Of a DNA stretch of 43,767 nucleotides, positions 41,872 through 43,767 are shown piece after piece. Both the position numbers and the translations under genes were made by a program. Positions within the stretch are counted from its first letter, which is position 1, and each line of letters opens with the position of its first letter. Source of the stretch: Clostridium polyendosporum (lineage in GTDB: Bacteria > Bacillota > Clostridia > Clostridiales > Clostridiaceae). The notes beneath the pieces are model-generated. The model worked only from the letters and a program-made list of their open reading frames with translations. It made no database searches and had not been told where the DNA came from. The stretch covers positions 1-43,767 of the forward strand of contig NZ_BOPZ01000028.1 of NCBI RefSeq assembly GCF_018332455.1, in the 5' to 3' direction.

Positions 41872-42945
41872 TTATAGCTCTCGTATTTTTACCTCAAATA
41901 CTTTAATTCTCCTTTCAGCAGTTCCATTAATTTGATATGCTTTACCTAATAAGTAAGGCATATATTTTGTTATTATAAATGATACTGGAATTAAAATTAC
42001 TGATGAAACTAAAGCATAGGTTGTCCCCAATAAAATATAACTGTAGTAATCTTTGCCACTAAATATATTTATATGCTTAAGTACTATTTCTATGTTTGGA
42101 AATAGTATAAACTGATGAAAAGCTAAAAATATAATGCTATTTTTACCAATATACTCTAAGAAATTTATTTTAGGCAGCAATTTAATTAACATTATATAAG
42201 CTAAAACCCCACTAAACGCACCTATATAAAATAAAAAATAATTTCCATATCTATTAAAAAACATATCTGTAGGTTTTCCAATATGCTTAAAATTTAAATA
42301 TCCTGCAACTGCATTAACAACTATAAACAGTACTAAGTACCCAACATTCACATTTAATAGAATACCTTTACATCTAATTAAATATGCTGCACCAAAGAAT
42401 ACAACTGCAGTTATAGAAACATCAATACTCCAAGGAAATGCCTGTCCTATATACGCGCTATATAAATGCCCTGCAACTGAGCTTATAATTAAACAAATTG
42501 TAATAATAATATTATTATTTTTACTGGACTTTATAATAATATAGAATAATATCTCTGTAATAAACAAACATGTAACAAACCACATTGTTCCATTATGCAA
42601 ACTCCACTCACTACGTCTTAAAGCGTAAAAAGTTCCAACAAAAGGTTTGTATATACTAGTACTATAATTATAGGGACCATTTGTACTTATCCAATACATA
42701 TAATTTATAAATGATAATGTAAAGTAAGGTATAACTAATGATTTAAATTTTCTTTTGAAAAAAGCTAAAAAACTATTATACTTTGATATCGAAAATAAAT
42801 AACCTGATAAAAAGAAAAATAGTGGCATATGAAAAGTATATATTATTTGTTTAAATTGATCTGGAATTGGAGCATGAGTAATCATTACTAGTATCATGCC
42901 TAAACCCTTGGCCATATCTATCCAGTCTAATCTTTGTGTCTGCAT
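41872..42945 (-). CDS. Integral membrane acyltransferase (acyltransferase 3 family)
   Basis: The 357-residue protein has about ten membrane helices. The N-terminus RLDWIDMAKGLGMILVMITH carries the family's catalytic-type His, followed by YTFHMPLFFFLSGYLFS, both diagnostic for acyltransferase 3. Members O-acetylate cell-wall, exopolysaccharide or lipid sugars from the cytoplasmic side. GGGGAAAG precedes the ATG. It stands alone; substrate unknown. Confidence 0.9.
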   Translation of the reverse strand: MQTQRLDWIDMAKGLGMILVMITHAPIPDQFKQIIYTFHMPLFFFLSGYLFSISKYNSFLAFFKRKFKSLVIPYFTLSFINYMYWISTNGPYNYSTSIYKPFVGTFYALRRSEWSLHNGTMWFVTCLFITEILFYIIIKSSKNNNIIITICLIISSVAGHLYSAYIGQAFPWSIDVSITAVVFFGAAYLIRCKGILLNVNVGYLVLFIVVNAVAGYLNFKHIGKPTDMFFNRYGNYFLFYIGAFSGVLAYIMLIKLLPKINFLEYIGKNSIIFLAFHQFILFPNIEIVLKHINIFSGKDYYSYILLGTTYALVSSVILIPVSFIITKYMPYLLGKAYQINGTAERRIKVFEVKIREL

Positions 42946-43363
42946 AATCTTTCCCCTTATTCTATATAAATTATTTCTGCTACTAAAACTTATGTATTTC
43001 TTATATTACAGCGTAAACTATTTCTATAAGAAAAAAGCTATATCTTCTAAATTAAACGTTTACTTGTTGATGAAAAATTTGACACACATGAAATTCAATG
43101 TTAATTTTCAACAATTTAAATCTAGTTCTGCTTAAAATTTACATAATTTTTTATATTAATAATTATACCATATACCTATTAAAAATAAAATTTAATAAGA
43201 CTGTGAGACTTATATTTTTCAAAAAATGCATAGAATGAAACAAGCCAATAAGAAAAAGGAAATTAACTGGAATTTCTATTGAGAATAATACTTTACATTC
43301 TTTAAGTGTAAGGGTGAAGGCAGTAAATGTTTATAATTAATAGTATGTAGCCCTTCAATAAAA
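42946..43363. other. Gap without a convincing gene
   Basis: About 420 AT-rich bases between the acyltransferase start and the ribosomal RNA terminator. Only very short frames without ribosome binding sites are seen. Confidence 0.5.
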
Positions 43364-43397
43364 AAATAAGGAAGCCAAAATTTTGGCTTCCTTATTT
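43358..43397 (-). terminator. Terminator of the ribosomal RNA-tRNA operon
   Basis: A perfect 34-bp palindrome (43364-43397, arm AAATAAGGAAGCCAAAA) is followed on the reverse strand by TTTTTT. It lies 12 bases past the tRNA 3' end. Confidence 0.9.
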
Positions 43398-43409
43398 CGT
43401 AATCTTAAA

Positions 43410-43486
43410 TGGTGGACCTTCAGGGACTCGAACCCCGGACCAACCGGTTATGAGCCGGTTGCTCTAACCAACTGAGCTAAAGATCC
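43410..43486 (-). tRNA. tRNA with anticodon CAU (Met, or lysidine-modified Ile2)
   Basis: The 77-base gene includes an encoded CCA end. The acceptor stem GGATCTT pairs with AAGGTCC, the D arm TAGCTCAGTTGG and T arm GGTTCGAGTCC are standard, and the anticodon loop CTCATAA gives CAU. It is an elongator-type tRNA, not the initiator. The acceptor stem resembles tRNA-Ile2 of bacilli as I remember it, which TilS would convert to read AUA; elongator Met cannot be excluded. It lies directly after 5S rRNA. Confidence 0.95.
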
Positions 43487-43493
43487 ATATAAA

Positions 43494-43610
43494 CCTGGCA
43501 ACCTCCTACTCTCCCACACAGTCGCCCGTGCAGTACCATCGGCCTCTTAGAGCTTAACCATCGTGTTCGGTATGGGAACGGGTGTATCCTCTAAAAGCAT
43601 CATCACCAGA
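43494..43610 (-). rRNA. rrf: 5S ribosomal RNA
   Basis: The reverse strand carries the conserved 5S core: CCCGTTCCCATACCGAACAC, then GATGGTACTGC and the closing GTGGGAGAGTAGG. Ends were set from the terminal pairing TCTGGT and GCCAGG. It lies between 23S rRNA and the tRNA. Confidence 0.95.
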
Positions 43611-43661
43611 TTGTTGATGAATTTTATTCCATCAAAATTGCACATAAGTTTTAGCTTTTTT

Positions 43662-43767
43662 ATTGGTCAAGCCCTCGACCTATTAGTATCAGTCAGCTCA
43701 ACATGTTACCATGCTTACACCTCTGACCTATCAACCTTGTGTTCTTCAAGGGGTCTTACTAGCTTAT
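43662..43767 (-). rRNA. rrl: 23S ribosomal RNA, 3' end only
   Basis: The reverse strand ends with the conserved 23S terminal sequence (ACTAATAGGTCGAGGGCTTG, then ACC). The gene runs off the right edge of the window, so only about 105 bases of its 3' end are present. Confidence 0.95.

Noticed and set aside
1-43767. CRISPR array or prophage
   Set aside because: No regularly spaced direct repeats and no phage structural, packaging or lysis genes were seen.

Overview
The window is about 43.8 kb of very AT-rich DNA with strong GGAGG-type ribosome binding sites, many GTG and TTG starts, Clostridium-like proteins and no recognisable phage structural genes. It looks like the chromosome of an anaerobic Clostridium-type firmicute. 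The right edge is a reverse-strand ribosomal RNA locus: the 3' end of 23S rRNA, then 5S rRNA and a tRNA with anticodon CAU.

Left part (1-9.8 kb): a ribbon-helix-helix protein with a long coiled coil sits behind a 46-bp palindrome. It converges on a tyrosine recombinase that has a 34-bp loxP-like inverted repeat just upstream. Next come two membrane-anchored proteins of unknown function, one with serpin-like C-terminal features. A large secreted type I pullulanase follows; its sortase LPKTG anchor has been cut off by a nonsense codon and a frameshift. From 9.8 to 15 kb there is a methionine-type cluster: aminotransferase, MetQ, MetN, MetI and a GlcD-like flavin oxidase.

The centre (15.4-32.7 kb) is the most striking part. 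A forward trio (a membrane-anchored exported protein, a NapH/NosR-like membrane Fe-S protein and a tiny Cys-rich protein) faces a reverse-strand operon of 15 genes. In transcription order the operon encodes cysteine synthase, a corrinoid protein, two MtaA/UroD-type methyltransferases, a RACo-like corrinoid activator, a DUF1847 protein, ABC permease and ATPase, a small Cys-Cys membrane peptide, a NifB-like radical SAM protein, a NifX-like protein, a NifH-like reductase, an ABC binding protein, a third methyltransferase, and NifD-like and NifK-like subunits. NifB is present but NifE, NifN and NifV are not, and the catalytic subunits are far from true NifDK. The best-supported reading is a nitrogenase-like reductase of the methylthio-alkane-reductase (Mar) kind, here joined to corrinoid methyl transfer and cysteine synthesis. 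My inference is that an imported methylthio compound is cleaved, the methyl group goes to the corrinoid protein and the sulfide to cysteine.

Right part (33-43.4 kb): a TetM/TetB(P)-like ribosome-protection GTPase, a stand-alone pyruvate-kinase C-terminal-domain protein, a DMT-type exporter divergent from an XRE-cupin regulator, a zinc-ribbon protein, a Cys/Met-metabolism PLP enzyme, two small unknown proteins, a DJ-1/PfpI protein and a membrane acyltransferase. A dispersed intergenic repeat (six clear copies, one doubtful) with core similar to AGATTTCACTTTGTGAAATG is scattered through the window.
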